DNA of 64,000 bases, taken from Paraburkholderia phosphatilytica (GTDB taxonomy: Bacteria > Pseudomonadota > Gammaproteobacteria > Burkholderiales > Burkholderiaceae). The DNA lies in contig NZ_QQOA01000039.1 of assembly GCF_003443895.1 (NCBI RefSeq), positions 1 through 64,000 of the forward strand, written 5' to 3'. Position numbers and translations under genes: made by a program. A model generated the notes under the pieces. That model was not told the origin of the DNA. It saw only the letters and a program-made list of their open reading frames with translations, and did no database searches. Of the stretch, positions 1 through 8,482 are shown piece by piece. How positions within the stretch are numbered: position 1 is the stretch's first letter; each line of letters opens with the position of its first letter.

Positions 1-92
1 GCTGCAGCAAGGCCGGATATAGAGATGCAGCCCATCCTGTCTGTCGAAACACACGAAAACTGTTGCAAACGGGACGCGTTCATATAGAAGCC

Positions 93-263
93 ATGAGTAC
101 GAGAGCGAAAACCCCGCGCGGCGCCACGCGTTTCGCGTTGTGCCCGCACGGCGAGCGATGCTGGCGTTACCTGCGCATCGCGACCGGCGTCGCGGCGTGG
201 CACAGCTGGCAGCAAGTGTGGAATTCGATTCCGGACGATAACGACGATTTCACGTGGCATTGA
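93..263 (+). CDS. small hypothetical protein (56 aa)
   Basis: This is a short reading frame of 56 residues that I do not recognise. The ATG at 93 was chosen over an upstream in-frame TTG because a weak purine-rich stretch (TAGAAG) precedes it. The product is basic at its N-terminus, has two cysteines in a C-x6-C arrangement near residues 17-24 and ends in an acidic, Trp-containing tail. It converges on the Rieske ferredoxin gene. No signal peptide or membrane segment is visible. It could be a chance frame in GC-rich DNA, although its composition is not that of a typical shadow. Confidence 0.35.
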   Translation: MSTRAKTPRGATRFALCPHGERCWRYLRIATGVAAWHSWQQVWNSIPDDNDDFTWH

Positions 264-298
264 GGCGGCCATCGTATCGCCTCCTCCCAGCGAGCGAT

Positions 299-613
299 CT
301 AGGCCAGGTCGATATAGATGCCATCCGCTTCGTCCTTGACCGGATAGGTCCTGATGGCACGGCAGACCGGCGGCCCCTTTGCTTCCCCGGTTCGAAAATC
401 GAACTGACCGTTGTGTTTCGGGCATTCGATGATGAAATCAAAAACAAAACCATCTGTCAGGTGTACCTCTTCGTAACTGCACAGCCCGTCGGTCGCATAC
501 CAGTTTTCGTCGGGACCGCGATAGACGGCAAAGGTGCGTCCGCCGTGATCGAATCGTCTGGCCTCTTCCACCTGCAGATCGTCAGGTGCGCATACGTATA
601 TCCAGTTGCTCAT
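299..613 (-). CDS. MocE-like Rieske [2Fe-2S] ferredoxin with an altered first cluster motif
   Basis: This is a 104-residue single-domain Rieske ferredoxin, the usual size for soluble ferredoxins that pass electrons to a membrane di-iron hydroxylase. The second cluster motif is intact (C64-P-K-H67). The first motif should read Cys-x-His, but here it is C45-S-Y47, so one histidine ligand is replaced by Tyr (codon at 473-475). His51 a few residues on is unlikely to substitute. The start at 613 was chosen over 631 because GGAGG lies 7 bases upstream of it. The gene begins 23 bp after the hydroxylase gene and is surely cotranscribed with it. The overall sequence resembles MocE-type ferredoxins. 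Whether the cluster still assembles is unknown. Confidence 0.85.
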   Translation of the reverse strand: MSNWIYVCAPDDLQVEEARRFDHGGRTFAVYRGPDENWYATDGLCSYEEVHLTDGFVFDFIIECPKHNGQFDFRTGEAKGPPVCRAIRTYPVKDEADGIYIDLA

Positions 614-636
614 CTTCTCGCCTCCATTCATGCCGG

Positions 637-1650
637 TCAGCCGACTTTCCGGCCGATGCCCATCCGGTCGGCACGCTCCATAAAACGTCGCGTGATGCGT
701 TCCTTCGCTTCCGCCGAGCCGTCATGGAACGTGCCGGCCCATCTGTCGAGCGGCAGCGGCCCGTCGCCGTAGTTGCATTCGAAATACTTGTGATGCAGAT
801 AGTGCATCTGCGTGTGCAGAGGCATCGTCTGGCGGCCGTTCAGCGCCAGCCGGTCGAATCCAGCATGCCCCCTCGCGGGCCCGAGGCCAGTCGCCAGCAA
901 CTGGAACAACACGTGAAAGGGATGGGACGGAACGACGAAATGAATCAGGACTCCGGAGAAGTACAGAAGATGCTCGACCGGATGCATCGACAGGCCGGAC
1001 CATGGACCCACGTTCACCGCGTTGTGGTGAAGGCGATGCACCATGCGATACATCGGCGGCCAGTGCAGAAATCGATGTACGAGATAGAAGTGCAGATCAT
1101 GAAAGACCGGAATCAGCACGACAATCGCGCAAAACATGATCGGGTTCCGATGAAAATCGATCCAGCGAACGTAGTGGTTCGCGAACATCCAGTATCCGAA
1201 CGCCTCCCACGCCGTCCAGATCGGTACCCCGCTCGCAAGCGACCAGAACAGGTTGTCGGCATTCTGGCGTTTGAAAAGAAACGTGTCGTTATCGACCGCC
1301 GGCCAGCGTCCATTGAGTTTGAATCTCGAGCCCTGGGTCCTCTTGATGTACAGGAAATAATGCCACGCCCCATATACCGCCGACACCACGACCAGATTTC
1401 TCGCCAGCAGAAAAGCAAGCCACGATATCGAGAACGTGCGCATCGTTTCAATCGAAGGGGTCGCATAGAGCCAGATTACCGCGCTCAGCGCGACATATGA
1501 AATCGTCCATGGAAACAGATAACCCGGGATTTTGAAAATCCACTTTAAAAACAGATGCAGACGCCAAGGCGCAGGTGGATAGGCGACCGGATCGTGAGGT
1601 AGCCAGTCGCCGCGCCTGTCGCGACTGCCGAACTGCGAATCGTCAATCAT
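637..1650 (-). CDS. sterol desaturase / fatty acid hydroxylase family membrane protein
   Basis: This 337-residue protein carries the histidine signature of the fatty acid hydroxylase superfamily, non-haem di-iron enzymes that hydroxylate or desaturate lipids at the membrane. Clusters are visible at H184/H187/H192/H196, HRLHH at 205-209, H223/H227 and HYLHH at 283-287. Hydrophobic membrane segments lie near residues 45-65, 75-100, 170-190 and 228-250. The Rieske ferredoxin encoded immediately downstream is the likely electron donor. The arrangement recalls the mocD-mocE pair of rhizobia, although the substrate here cannot be read from sequence. It is divergent from a LysR gene that may control it. 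Confidence 0.85.
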   Translation of the reverse strand: MIDDSQFGSRDRRGDWLPHDPVAYPPAPWRLHLFLKWIFKIPGYLFPWTISYVALSAVIWLYATPSIETMRTFSISWLAFLLARNLVVVSAVYGAWHYFLYIKRTQGSRFKLNGRWPAVDNDTFLFKRQNADNLFWSLASGVPIWTAWEAFGYWMFANHYVRWIDFHRNPIMFCAIVVLIPVFHDLHFYLVHRFLHWPPMYRMVHRLHHNAVNVGPWSGLSMHPVEHLLYFSGVLIHFVVPSHPFHVLFQLLATGLGPARGHAGFDRLALNGRQTMPLHTQMHYLHHKYFECNYGDGPLPLDRWAGTFHDGSAEAKERITRRFMERADRMGIGRKVG

Positions 1651-1723
1651 TTCAACTCGGGGGAATGATTATCCAGAGACATTGCGTGAAGTTCTCGACA
1701 TATCCTCGCCTGCTGATTTCGCG

Positions 1724-1753
1724 TTGACAAACGAAAAGCGTTCAACCGATACT
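1724..1753 (+). promoter_or_regulatory. candidate sigma-70 promoter of the LysR gene
   Basis: TTGACA at 1724-1729 is followed after 18 bases by GATACT at 1748-1753, which matches four of six consensus -10 positions. It would start transcription about 19 bases before the LysR ATG at 1779. It lies in the only non-coding interval between the divergent hydroxylase and LysR genes, which is less GC-rich than the flanking genes. Confidence 0.45.
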
Positions 1754-1778
1754 TGAATCAAACTCAACTGAGATTGGC

Positions 1779-2696
1779 ATGCGACGCATCCCCAATTTCG
1801 TCCTGCTTCGGACGTTCGAGGCGGCGGCCCGACTGGAAAGTTTCTCCGGCGCTGCCGCCGAGCTGAACCTCACGCCGTCGGCGGTCAGCCACCAGATCAA
1901 GGAGCTTGAGGCTTATCTGGGAAGACCGTTGTTCGAGCGACTACATCGCCGCGTGACGTTGACAACGGATGGCCGCCAGTTCGCACGCAATCTGAGCGGT
2001 ACCTTCGATTCGATCGAATCGGCATGGCAGGACCTGGCCGCCCCTTCCACCCGTCTGGATCTCATCGTCCATTGCGCGCCCAGTTTCGCCACGAACTGGC
2101 TTGGCCCGCGCATCAAGAACCTCGTAGCGATCTATCCTCAGATGCGCCTGACTATCCTGTCGGACGCGGAACCGGTGGATCTGATCAAGCGCCGGGAGGT
2201 TGACGTGATTATTTCCTACTGCGGGTACCTCCAGCGCGATGAAATTTCCACCTTCCCGGTTGGAGTCGATGAATTCGCGCCGATGTGCGCACCCGAGGTC
2301 AGAAACCGGTTCTCGACCGACCGCGACACCGTATTGAATTCCGTTCCGATCGAATCCCGGGGCAGTTGCATTTCATGGTCAACGTGGTACGGACGAACCG
2401 GTATCAGGCAGCCCATCAGCCCCGCATTGACGTTCGATCGGCTGTCGATGAAGATCGCCGCCGCTGCCGACGGTCTCGGTGTCGTACTGGAGTCGACCTC
2501 GCTCGCGGAGCGCGAGCTGGCGGACGGGCGACTGATCAAGATGAATGGAATTCATGAGGGCGTGATAATTCGCGAATCGCATTTCATTTCCGTCAGAAAG
2601 CGCGAAATGGAGACGTGGAAAATTAACGCCTTTCTGCAATGGTTAAAATCCGAATGGAATTTATCGACACAACGTTCAAACAAGCAAAAATCCTGA
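1779..2696 (+). CDS. LysR-family transcriptional regulator (GcvA-like)
   Basis: This is a 305-residue LysR regulator with the N-terminal winged helix-turn-helix at about residues 5-64 (the AAxxLxLTPSAVSHQIK pattern is plain) and a substrate-binding effector domain from about residue 92. Its sequence style is that of the GcvA/AmpR group, whose members often control an adjacent divergent gene. Here the divergent neighbour is the hydroxylase/Rieske pair, 128 bp away, which is the best guess for its target. The 3' end is noticeably AT-richer than most of the window, with a Lys/Ser-rich tail. The effector is unknown. Confidence 0.9.
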   Translation: MRRIPNFVLLRTFEAAARLESFSGAAAELNLTPSAVSHQIKELEAYLGRPLFERLHRRVTLTTDGRQFARNLSGTFDSIESAWQDLAAPSTRLDLIVHCAPSFATNWLGPRIKNLVAIYPQMRLTILSDAEPVDLIKRREVDVIISYCGYLQRDEISTFPVGVDEFAPMCAPEVRNRFSTDRDTVLNSVPIESRGSCISWSTWYGRTGIRQPISPALTFDRLSMKIAAAADGLGVVLESTSLAERELADGRLIKMNGIHEGVIIRESHFISVRKREMETWKINAFLQWLKSEWNLSTQRSNKQKS

Positions 2697-2746
2697 TTTC
2701 GATTTGATGATTCAACAGGCCCACCTGCACCTCATCGCCGCACCCA

Positions 2747-4402
2747 CTACCATCTGCCGTCCTGCTGCAGATATTTGTGAGCAAACGCGATCGCCATGCT
2801 GCCCTCGCCGACCGCTGAAGCCACGCGCTTGACCGGGCTCAATCGCACATCGCCGCAGGCAAATACGCCAGGCACGCTCGATTCGAGAAGATAGGGATCC
2901 CTGCCATGCGACCAGCGCCCTGCCTTGACGACGTCGTCGCCGGTCAGCACATAGCCGCGCGCATCGCGTGCGATTTCTTCCGGCAACCAGTCGGTCTCCG
3001 CGTCGGCGCCAATGAACACGAACAGTGCGCCACAGTCGTGTCGACGCACTTCCGCGCGTGCCCCATCGCGTAGGTCGATTGCTGCGAGATGGGTCTCGCC
3101 GTACGCACCGACCACGTCCGATCGCAGTTGCACGTCCACATTCGACTTCCCGCGAAGCTGCTCGACGAGGTAGCGGGACATGCTCTTCTCCAGCGAATCG
3201 CCTCGCAGGACCAGCGTCACCGTGCGCGCATGATTGGCAAAATACAGCGCCGCCTGGCCGGCCGAATTTCCACCGCCGATCAGATACACGTCGAGACCGT
3301 GCGTTGCGTTCGCTTCGCTGCGCGACGCGCCGTAGTAGATGCCTTTACCGATGAACCGGTCGAAGCCGTCGATCGCAAGACGGCGCCACATGACGCCAGT
3401 CGCGAGAATGATGGTTCGCGTCTGGATGACGCCGCCCCCGTCGAGATGAACGCTGCGGCTGGCGACATCGATCCGGGCAACCGACCGTGTCACGAGGATC
3501 TCCGCACCGAGCCGCCTTGCCTGCTGCAGCGCGCGGCTCGCCAGTTCGTCGCCCGACACGCCGTTGGGGAAGCCGAGGTAATTCTCGATACGCGAAGAGG
3601 TCCCGGCCTGACCGCCTGGCGCTTCGCGCTCCAGTACCACCGTACGCAGGCCTTCCGATGCCCCGTACACGGCTGCGGCGAGACCGGCCGGCCCGCCGCC
3701 GATGATCATCGTGTCGTATTCGGTGAAGCGAGGCTGGGTCTGCAGTCCCAGCAATTCCGCAAGCTCTCGTGTCGTGGGACGACTCAATACCGTCCCGTCC
3801 GCCAGCCGCAATGTCGGGCAATCCTGCTCGGGTGGACAGGTCCCGGGCCAGCGCGTGGCCACTTCCGGCGCATCCGGCGTCATCCAGTCGCAGCTGATCT
3901 GGTTGCGGGCGAGGAACTGGCGCAACGCGGTACAGGCGTTGTCCCAGCGGTTGCCGATCATGGTCACGCGGACCTTGGGCGGCTCGGCGGAGAGACCCTG
4001 CAGTCCGCCAATGCGCTCGCGTGCAAGGGCTCCCATCCTGAACGCGATGTCCGGTGACGCCGCGGCCAGCACGTAGTAACGCTGGGCGTCCACGCGCATC
4101 ACACGCGACGGCTCCGCGGCCCGATAGGCACCGGGAAACGGCGAACTCAGCGCGAGCGGCACTTCGCCAAAGATGGTTCCGGGCAGACGCCAGCCCAGCG
4201 TGCGCTCGATCCCGTCGAACGTCTTGATGACTTCCATCTTGCCGGACACGACGGCGTAGAGTGCGCGCTCCCCGCCTTCATGCACCGCGAACTCGCCCGC
4301 ACACAGATGCAGGTCCGCGCAGGTGTGCGCGAGATGTTCGAGTTCGTCGTCGGAGAGTGTCGAGAACAGCGGAATTGCCCGGATTTCGTCGATGGTCAGC
4401 AT
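2747..4402 (-). CDS. cNMP-binding domain / thioredoxin-reductase-like flavoprotein
   Basis: This is a 551-residue three-part protein. Residues 10-125 form a cyclic-nucleotide-binding (CAP effector type) domain, 143-220 a degenerate thioredoxin/glutaredoxin-like fold, and 230-551 a thioredoxin-reductase-type oxidoreductase with FAD motif GGGPAG (235-240), second dinucleotide motif GGGNSAGQ (376-383) and C-terminal CGD. The redox-active CxxC of true thioredoxin reductases is absent; the equivalent stretch reads YYGAS (356-360). This family often lacks it, so the electron acceptor is unknown and probably not ordinary thioredoxin. The start at 4402 was preferred to 4459 because the longer form overlaps the preceding LysR gene. 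It lies 37 bp after that gene and may be cotranscribed with it. Confidence 0.85.
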   Translation of the reverse strand: MLTIDEIRAIPLFSTLSDDELEHLAHTCADLHLCAGEFAVHEGGERALYAVVSGKMEVIKTFDGIERTLGWRLPGTIFGEVPLALSSPFPGAYRAAEPSRVMRVDAQRYYVLAAASPDIAFRMGALARERIGGLQGLSAEPPKVRVTMIGNRWDNACTALRQFLARNQISCDWMTPDAPEVATRWPGTCPPEQDCPTLRLADGTVLSRPTTRELAELLGLQTQPRFTEYDTMIIGGGPAGLAAAVYGASEGLRTVVLEREAPGGQAGTSSRIENYLGFPNGVSGDELASRALQQARRLGAEILVTRSVARIDVASRSVHLDGGGVIQTRTIILATGVMWRRLAIDGFDRFIGKGIYYGASRSEANATHGLDVYLIGGGNSAGQAALYFANHARTVTLVLRGDSLEKSMSRYLVEQLRGKSNVDVQLRSDVVGAYGETHLAAIDLRDGARAEVRRHDCGALFVFIGADAETDWLPEEIARDARGYVLTGDDVVKAGRWSHGRDPYLLESSVPGVFACGDVRLSPVKRVASAVGEGSMAIAFAHKYLQQDGRW

Positions 4403-4439
4403 GGCTTCGTTCCGACAGGCAACTGAGGTGAAACCTAGT

Positions 4440-5312
4440 CTACATCCGGTTCGCGGCAATCCACTCGCTCAGCACCTTCATCTTCGGTTGATCGGCAACA
4501 CAGTCCGGATACACGAAGTAGTAGCGCGATCCGGTCTCGACAAACGTATCGAAGGGCAGCACGAGGCGTCTCGCCGCCACGTCTTCGCTGACCAGCGTCC
4601 GGTCGCCGATCGCCACGCCGAAGCCCTGCATCGCTGCGTTGGTGGCCAGATCGAGCGTGTCGAAACTGAGCCCGAGATTCGCATCGACACCGGATGCGCC
4701 GGCACGGCCGAGCCACATTTTCCAGTCGCGATGATCTCGCGTCGGATGCAGCAGCATCACGCGCGCAAGATCGTCGACGTCCGTGACCGGCGTATCGCGC
4801 AGTAATTCGGCCGTGCATACCGGCGTAAGCTGCTCGTCGAACAGCGGTATCGCGTGAACATCAGCGCCCGGCGACGAACCATAGACGATCGCGGCATCGA
4901 AGGGCTCGAGCTGGAAATCGACGTCGTGTTGCCAGGTCGTCGTGATCTGCAGTTGCAGGTCGGGATGGCCGCCCTGAAAACTCATGATCCTCGGCAGCAT
5001 CCAGCGCATTACGCAGGTCGGCACTTTCAGTGCGACGTCGGTGCGCTGTCGCGTGAGCCGCGACGAGACTTCCTCGATCCGTCCAAAGCTCTCCCTGACC
5101 GTCGGCAGCAGCATCTCGCCTTCGGCCGTCAGCGTGAGCCCTTTCATGCCGCGGATGAACAGCGGAAACTTGTAGTAGTCCTCCAGCGCCAGAATCTGGC
5201 GGCTGATCGCGCCTTGCGTCAAGCATAAATGCTCGGCTGCGCGGGTGAAGCTGCGGTGGCGGGCCACCACCTCGAACACCTGCAGTGCGTTCAATGGAGG
5301 AAGGCGTCTCAT
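4440..5312 (-). CDS. LysR-family transcriptional regulator (GcvA-like)
   Basis: This is a 290-residue LysR protein with the N-terminal HTH at about residues 6-65 (AAEHLCLTQGAISRQI pattern) and a GcvA-type effector domain. It lies 72 bp downstream of the amino acid ABC transporter genes on the same strand, so it may be the pathway regulator of the arginine/guanidino cluster. Its last 19 codons are closely repeated as a remnant at about 18056-18112, which shows that a paralogue once existed or a partial duplication occurred. Confidence 0.9.
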   Translation of the reverse strand: MRRLPPLNALQVFEVVARHRSFTRAAEHLCLTQGAISRQILALEDYYKFPLFIRGMKGLTLTAEGEMLLPTVRESFGRIEEVSSRLTRQRTDVALKVPTCVMRWMLPRIMSFQGGHPDLQLQITTTWQHDVDFQLEPFDAAIVYGSSPGADVHAIPLFDEQLTPVCTAELLRDTPVTDVDDLARVMLLHPTRDHRDWKMWLGRAGASGVDANLGLSFDTLDLATNAAMQGFGVAIGDRTLVSEDVAARRLVLPFDTFVETGSRYYFVYPDCVADQPKMKVLSEWIAANRM

Positions 5313-5384
5313 GATTGCAGTCGTTCAGCGTGGGATGGAACACGAGCGGGCGTCACCATTCAGCTCGCGTGCATCGGCGAACGC

Positions 5385-6110
5385 CTAATGCAGGATCCTG
5401 GCCAGAAAATCTCGCGCCCGCTCGGACCTGGGGTTCGCGAAAAACGCTTCTTTCAGGTCGTCTTCGACGATCCGTCCGTGATCCATGAAGATCACGCGGT
5501 GCGCGACCTTGCGGGCAAAACCCATCTCGTGCGTCACGCACATCATCGTCATGCCTTCCTGTGCGAGCTCGACCATCACGTCGAGCACCTCGTTGATCAT
5601 CTCCGGATCCAGCGCCGATGTGGGCTCGTCGAACAGCATCGCGACCGGGTCCATCGACAGCGCACGGGCGATAGCGACACGCTGCTGCTGGCCACCCGAA
5701 AGCTGGGCGGGATACTTATCCGCATGAGCGCGCAGGCCCACCCGTTGCAGCAGACGCAGCGCGTTGTCGGTGGCTTCGTCGCGCCCCCGGCCCAGCACCT
5801 TCATCTGCGCGAGCGTCAGGTTGCCGGTCACCGACATGTGCGGGAACAGCTCGAAATGCTGGAACACCATTCCGACTTTCGCGCGCAGTTTCGACAGGTT
5901 CGTTCGCGCGTCGCCCACCGACTCGCCGTCGATCCTCAGTTCGCCGCTCTGGAACGGCTCGAGCCCGTTGACGGTCTTGATCAACGTCGACTTGCCGGAG
6001 CCTGACGGACCGCAGACCACCACCACCTCGCCCTTCCTTATTTCGGTCGTACAGTCGGTCAGCACCTGAAACTGGCCGTACCACTTCGATACATTGCTGA
6101 TGGAAATCAT
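5385..6110 (-). CDS. polar amino acid ABC transporter ATPase
   Basis: This is a complete 241-residue ATPase of the GlnQ/GltL/ArtP type that powers uptake of polar amino acids. Walker A is GPSGSGKST (34-42), the Q-loop follows at about 84, the signature LSGGQQQR is at 137-144 and Walker B VAMLFDE at 156-162, followed by the D-loop SALD. It is the last gene of a four-gene transporter set (binding protein, two permeases, ATPase). Given the downstream metabolism, arginine or a related guanidino compound is the most likely substrate. The specificity is inferred from context only. Confidence 0.92.
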   Translation of the reverse strand: MISISNVSKWYGQFQVLTDCTTEIRKGEVVVVCGPSGSGKSTLIKTVNGLEPFQSGELRIDGESVGDARTNLSKLRAKVGMVFQHFELFPHMSVTGNLTLAQMKVLGRGRDEATDNALRLLQRVGLRAHADKYPAQLSGGQQQRVAIARALSMDPVAMLFDEPTSALDPEMINEVLDVMVELAQEGMTMMCVTHEMGFARKVAHRVIFMDHGRIVEDDLKEAFFANPRSERARDFLARILH

Positions 6111-6140
6111 GTCGAAACCTGCTTCCTGGAATGGGGAGTT

Positions 6141-6797
6141 TCAGCGGTGCCGGCCGCGCTGGTAACGGCGCTCGAGCACACGCGCGTACCAGGTCAACGG
6201 AAAACACATCGCGAAGTAGATGAGCGCGACCATGCCGTAGATCGGAAACGGCCGGAATGCGGCGTTCGTGATCATCGTGCCGGTCTTGGTCAGTTCGGTC
6301 AGACCGATGATCGACGTCAGCGCGGTGCTCTTCACGACCTGCACGAGAAAGCCGACGGTGGGCGGCACCGCGATCTTCCACGCCTGCGGCCAGACGACGT
6401 AGCGCAACTGCTGCGACCACGTCATGCCGAGACTCGCCGCCGCGCCCCACTGCCCGCGCGGCACCGCTTCGACGCAACCGCGCCAGATGTCGGCCAGATA
6501 GGCGCTCGTGTACAGCGTGAGCGTCACGATCGCGGCAAGCCATGGCGACACGTCGACGCCGATCATCGGCAGACCGAAGAAACCCAGGAAGAGCTGCATC
6601 AGCAGCGGCGTGCCCTGAAACAGCTCGACATACAGCACGACGACGCGCCTCAGCCACGGCAGTGGCGACACCCGCATCGCGAGCAGCACGAGGCCCGCAA
6701 CGCCGCCGCCCGCGAACGCGATCAGCGAGAGCACGACGGTCCAGCGTGCAGCCAGCAGCAGGTTGCGCGCGATATCCCATAGCGTGAATTCGATCAT
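6141..6797 (-). CDS. polar amino acid ABC transporter permease (GltK-like)
   Basis: This 218-residue integral membrane permease has about five hydrophobic spans and the family EAA-like loop (about residues 108-125, GCVEAVPRGQWGAAASLG), which contacts the ATPase. Its start overlaps the stop of the preceding permease gene by 4 bp, which suggests translational coupling. Together the two permeases form the heteromeric channel of the importer. The C-terminus is short and strongly basic. Confidence 0.9.
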   Translation of the reverse strand: MIEFTLWDIARNLLLAARWTVVLSLIAFAGGGVAGLVLLAMRVSPLPWLRRVVVLYVELFQGTPLLMQLFLGFFGLPMIGVDVSPWLAAIVTLTLYTSAYLADIWRGCVEAVPRGQWGAAASLGMTWSQQLRYVVWPQAWKIAVPPTVGFLVQVVKSTALTSIIGLTELTKTGTMITNAAFRPFPIYGMVALIYFAMCFPLTWYARVLERRYQRGRHR

Positions 6798-7567
6798 GAC
6801 GAACGCCCCGTCGGAAGGTCGGCTGCGGCCTCGCGGGCACGCGCGCGGGCCTGGGCGGAAAACAGCGCGCGTAACCCGCGGCGTGGCGCGCCCCCGCCTC
6901 TCGCGGCCCGCCCTGCGAAGAGCTTTTTGCCGAGCCGGTTGATCAGCAGACGCAGCACGATCGACAGCAGCAGATAGATTGCGGTGATGATGATGTAGCT
7001 TTCGAACGACCGGAAGTTGCGCGACTGAATGAAATTGGCCGCGTACGTGAGGTCGGGTACCGAGATCTGCGACACCACCGCCGAGCCGAGCATCACGATC
7101 AGCACCTGGCCGAGCAGCGCCGGAAACACGTTCGCGAGCGCCTGCGGCAGCACGACGTGGCGAAACACCTGACGGCCCTGCAGCCCGAGCGCCATCGCGG
7201 CCTGAACCTGGCCGCGCGGCACCGAGTCGATCCCCGCGCGGACGATTTCGAGCGCATACGCGCCGAGATTGACCGTCATCGCCAGCACGGCGGCCTGCAT
7301 CTCGTCGATATGCACGCCGAGGCCAGGCAGTCCGAAGAATACGAAGAAGAGCTGCACGAGGAACGGCGTATTGCGGATCAGCTCGACGTAGGCCGCGATG
7401 AGCGCGCGCACCGTCTTCCCGCCCGCGACCGCAAGCGTCGCGCCGACGATCCCCACGATGCCGCCCAGCACCGTCGAGACGGCCGTCAGGAACAGTGTCA
7501 CCGCGACGCCGCGCACAAGCATCCCTGCGTAGAGCCCGAAGTCGCTGAAGTCGAACGTGTAGGTCAT
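6794..7567 (-). CDS. polar amino acid ABC transporter permease (GltJ-like)
   Basis: This 257-residue HisM/GltJ-family permease has the EAA loop GIDSVPRGQVQAAMALG in its middle and a long Arg/Ala-rich cytoplasmic tail that is unusual for the family. It lies 43 bp after the solute-binding protein gene and overlaps the next permease by 4 bp. It pairs with that permease to import a polar amino acid or guanidino compound. Confidence 0.9.
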   Translation of the reverse strand: MTYTFDFSDFGLYAGMLVRGVAVTLFLTAVSTVLGGIVGIVGATLAVAGGKTVRALIAAYVELIRNTPFLVQLFFVFFGLPGLGVHIDEMQAAVLAMTVNLGAYALEIVRAGIDSVPRGQVQAAMALGLQGRQVFRHVVLPQALANVFPALLGQVLIVMLGSAVVSQISVPDLTYAANFIQSRNFRSFESYIIITAIYLLLSIVLRLLINRLGKKLFAGRAARGGGAPRRGLRALFSAQARARAREAAADLPTGRSS

Positions 7568-7610
7568 CGCGGCGCCACCCTTCGTTGCATTGAACCGGAA
7601 GCCCGACGCA

Positions 7611-8435
7611 TCAGAGATCCGCGGGCAGCGGCGCGCGCAGCCACTTCTGCGAGATCGCGTTCATCGTGCCGTCCTTCTTCGCTGCCGCGATCGCGTCGTC
7701 GATCTTCGCCTTCAGGCGCGGCTCGTTCTTGTTCAGGCCGACGTGATCGGGCGAGCTGAACAGCGAGAATTTCTGCTCCGGATCGTTCGCCGGATGACGG
7801 GCCATGATCGTCGCGCCGACGTCGTTGCCGACTACCAGCAGCTGCGCCTGCCCGGACAGGAACGCCGAAATCGCGCCGTTCGGATCGTCGAAGCGCTTGA
7901 CCGTCGCCGACGCTGGCGCGACCTTGCTGATGCTCAGGTCTTCGAGCGTGCCGCGCGCAACGGCGATCGTCTTGCCGGCGAGGTCGTTCGCGTTCTTCAC
8001 CGGCAGCGATTTCGGTCCGAACACGGCCAGGTAGTACGGCGCGTACGGCCGCGAGAAATCGATCACCTTCTCGCGTTCCGGCGTCTGACCGACCGACAGC
8101 AGCATGTCCGTCTTGTGGTCCGCGAGGTACGCCATGCGGTTGTCGCCCGTGACCTGGACCAGTTCGACCTTCGCGTTGAGCGTCTTGCCGATCAGGTTGG
8201 CCACGTCGATGTCGTAGCCTTGCGGTTTCATGTCCGGCCCGATCGAGCCGAACGGCGGATAGTCCTCGAACACGCCGATCCGCACGACGCCCGACTTCTG
8301 GATCGTATCCAGCGCATCGGCATGCGCGAGCGGCGCGAACGAGGCAACACTGCCGATGCCCGCAAAGGCAACGGCGGCCATCGCGCGTGCGAATACGCGA
8401 TGCAGGCGATGGGGGATTCGGGGCGAAGCGTTCAT
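7611..8435 (-). CDS. periplasmic amino acid-binding protein of ABC transporter
   Basis: This 274-residue family 3 solute-binding protein has a cleavable Sec signal (basic N-terminus, hydrophobic core at about 17-34, cleavage likely after the Ala-His-Ala at about 36-38). The mature part has the characteristic VVRIGVFEDYPPFG opening, and the PEREKVIDFSRPY segment contributes to ligand binding. It is the first gene of the first importer and follows the second ABC transporter set by 47 bp. The ligand is not determined by sequence; arginine, 2-ketoarginine or a guanidino acid fits the neighbourhood. Confidence 0.9.
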   Translation of the reverse strand: MNASPRIPHRLHRVFARAMAAVAFAGIGSVASFAPLAHADALDTIQKSGVVRIGVFEDYPPFGSIGPDMKPQGYDIDVANLIGKTLNAKVELVQVTGDNRMAYLADHKTDMLLSVGQTPEREKVIDFSRPYAPYYLAVFGPKSLPVKNANDLAGKTIAVARGTLEDLSISKVAPASATVKRFDDPNGAISAFLSGQAQLLVVGNDVGATIMARHPANDPEQKFSLFSSPDHVGLNKNEPRLKAKIDDAIAAAKKDGTMNAISQKWLRAPLPADL

Positions 8436-8482
8436 GGCGGGTCTCCTGCTGCTGTCGGGTGGTTAGATAAGGTGAAACGGAT

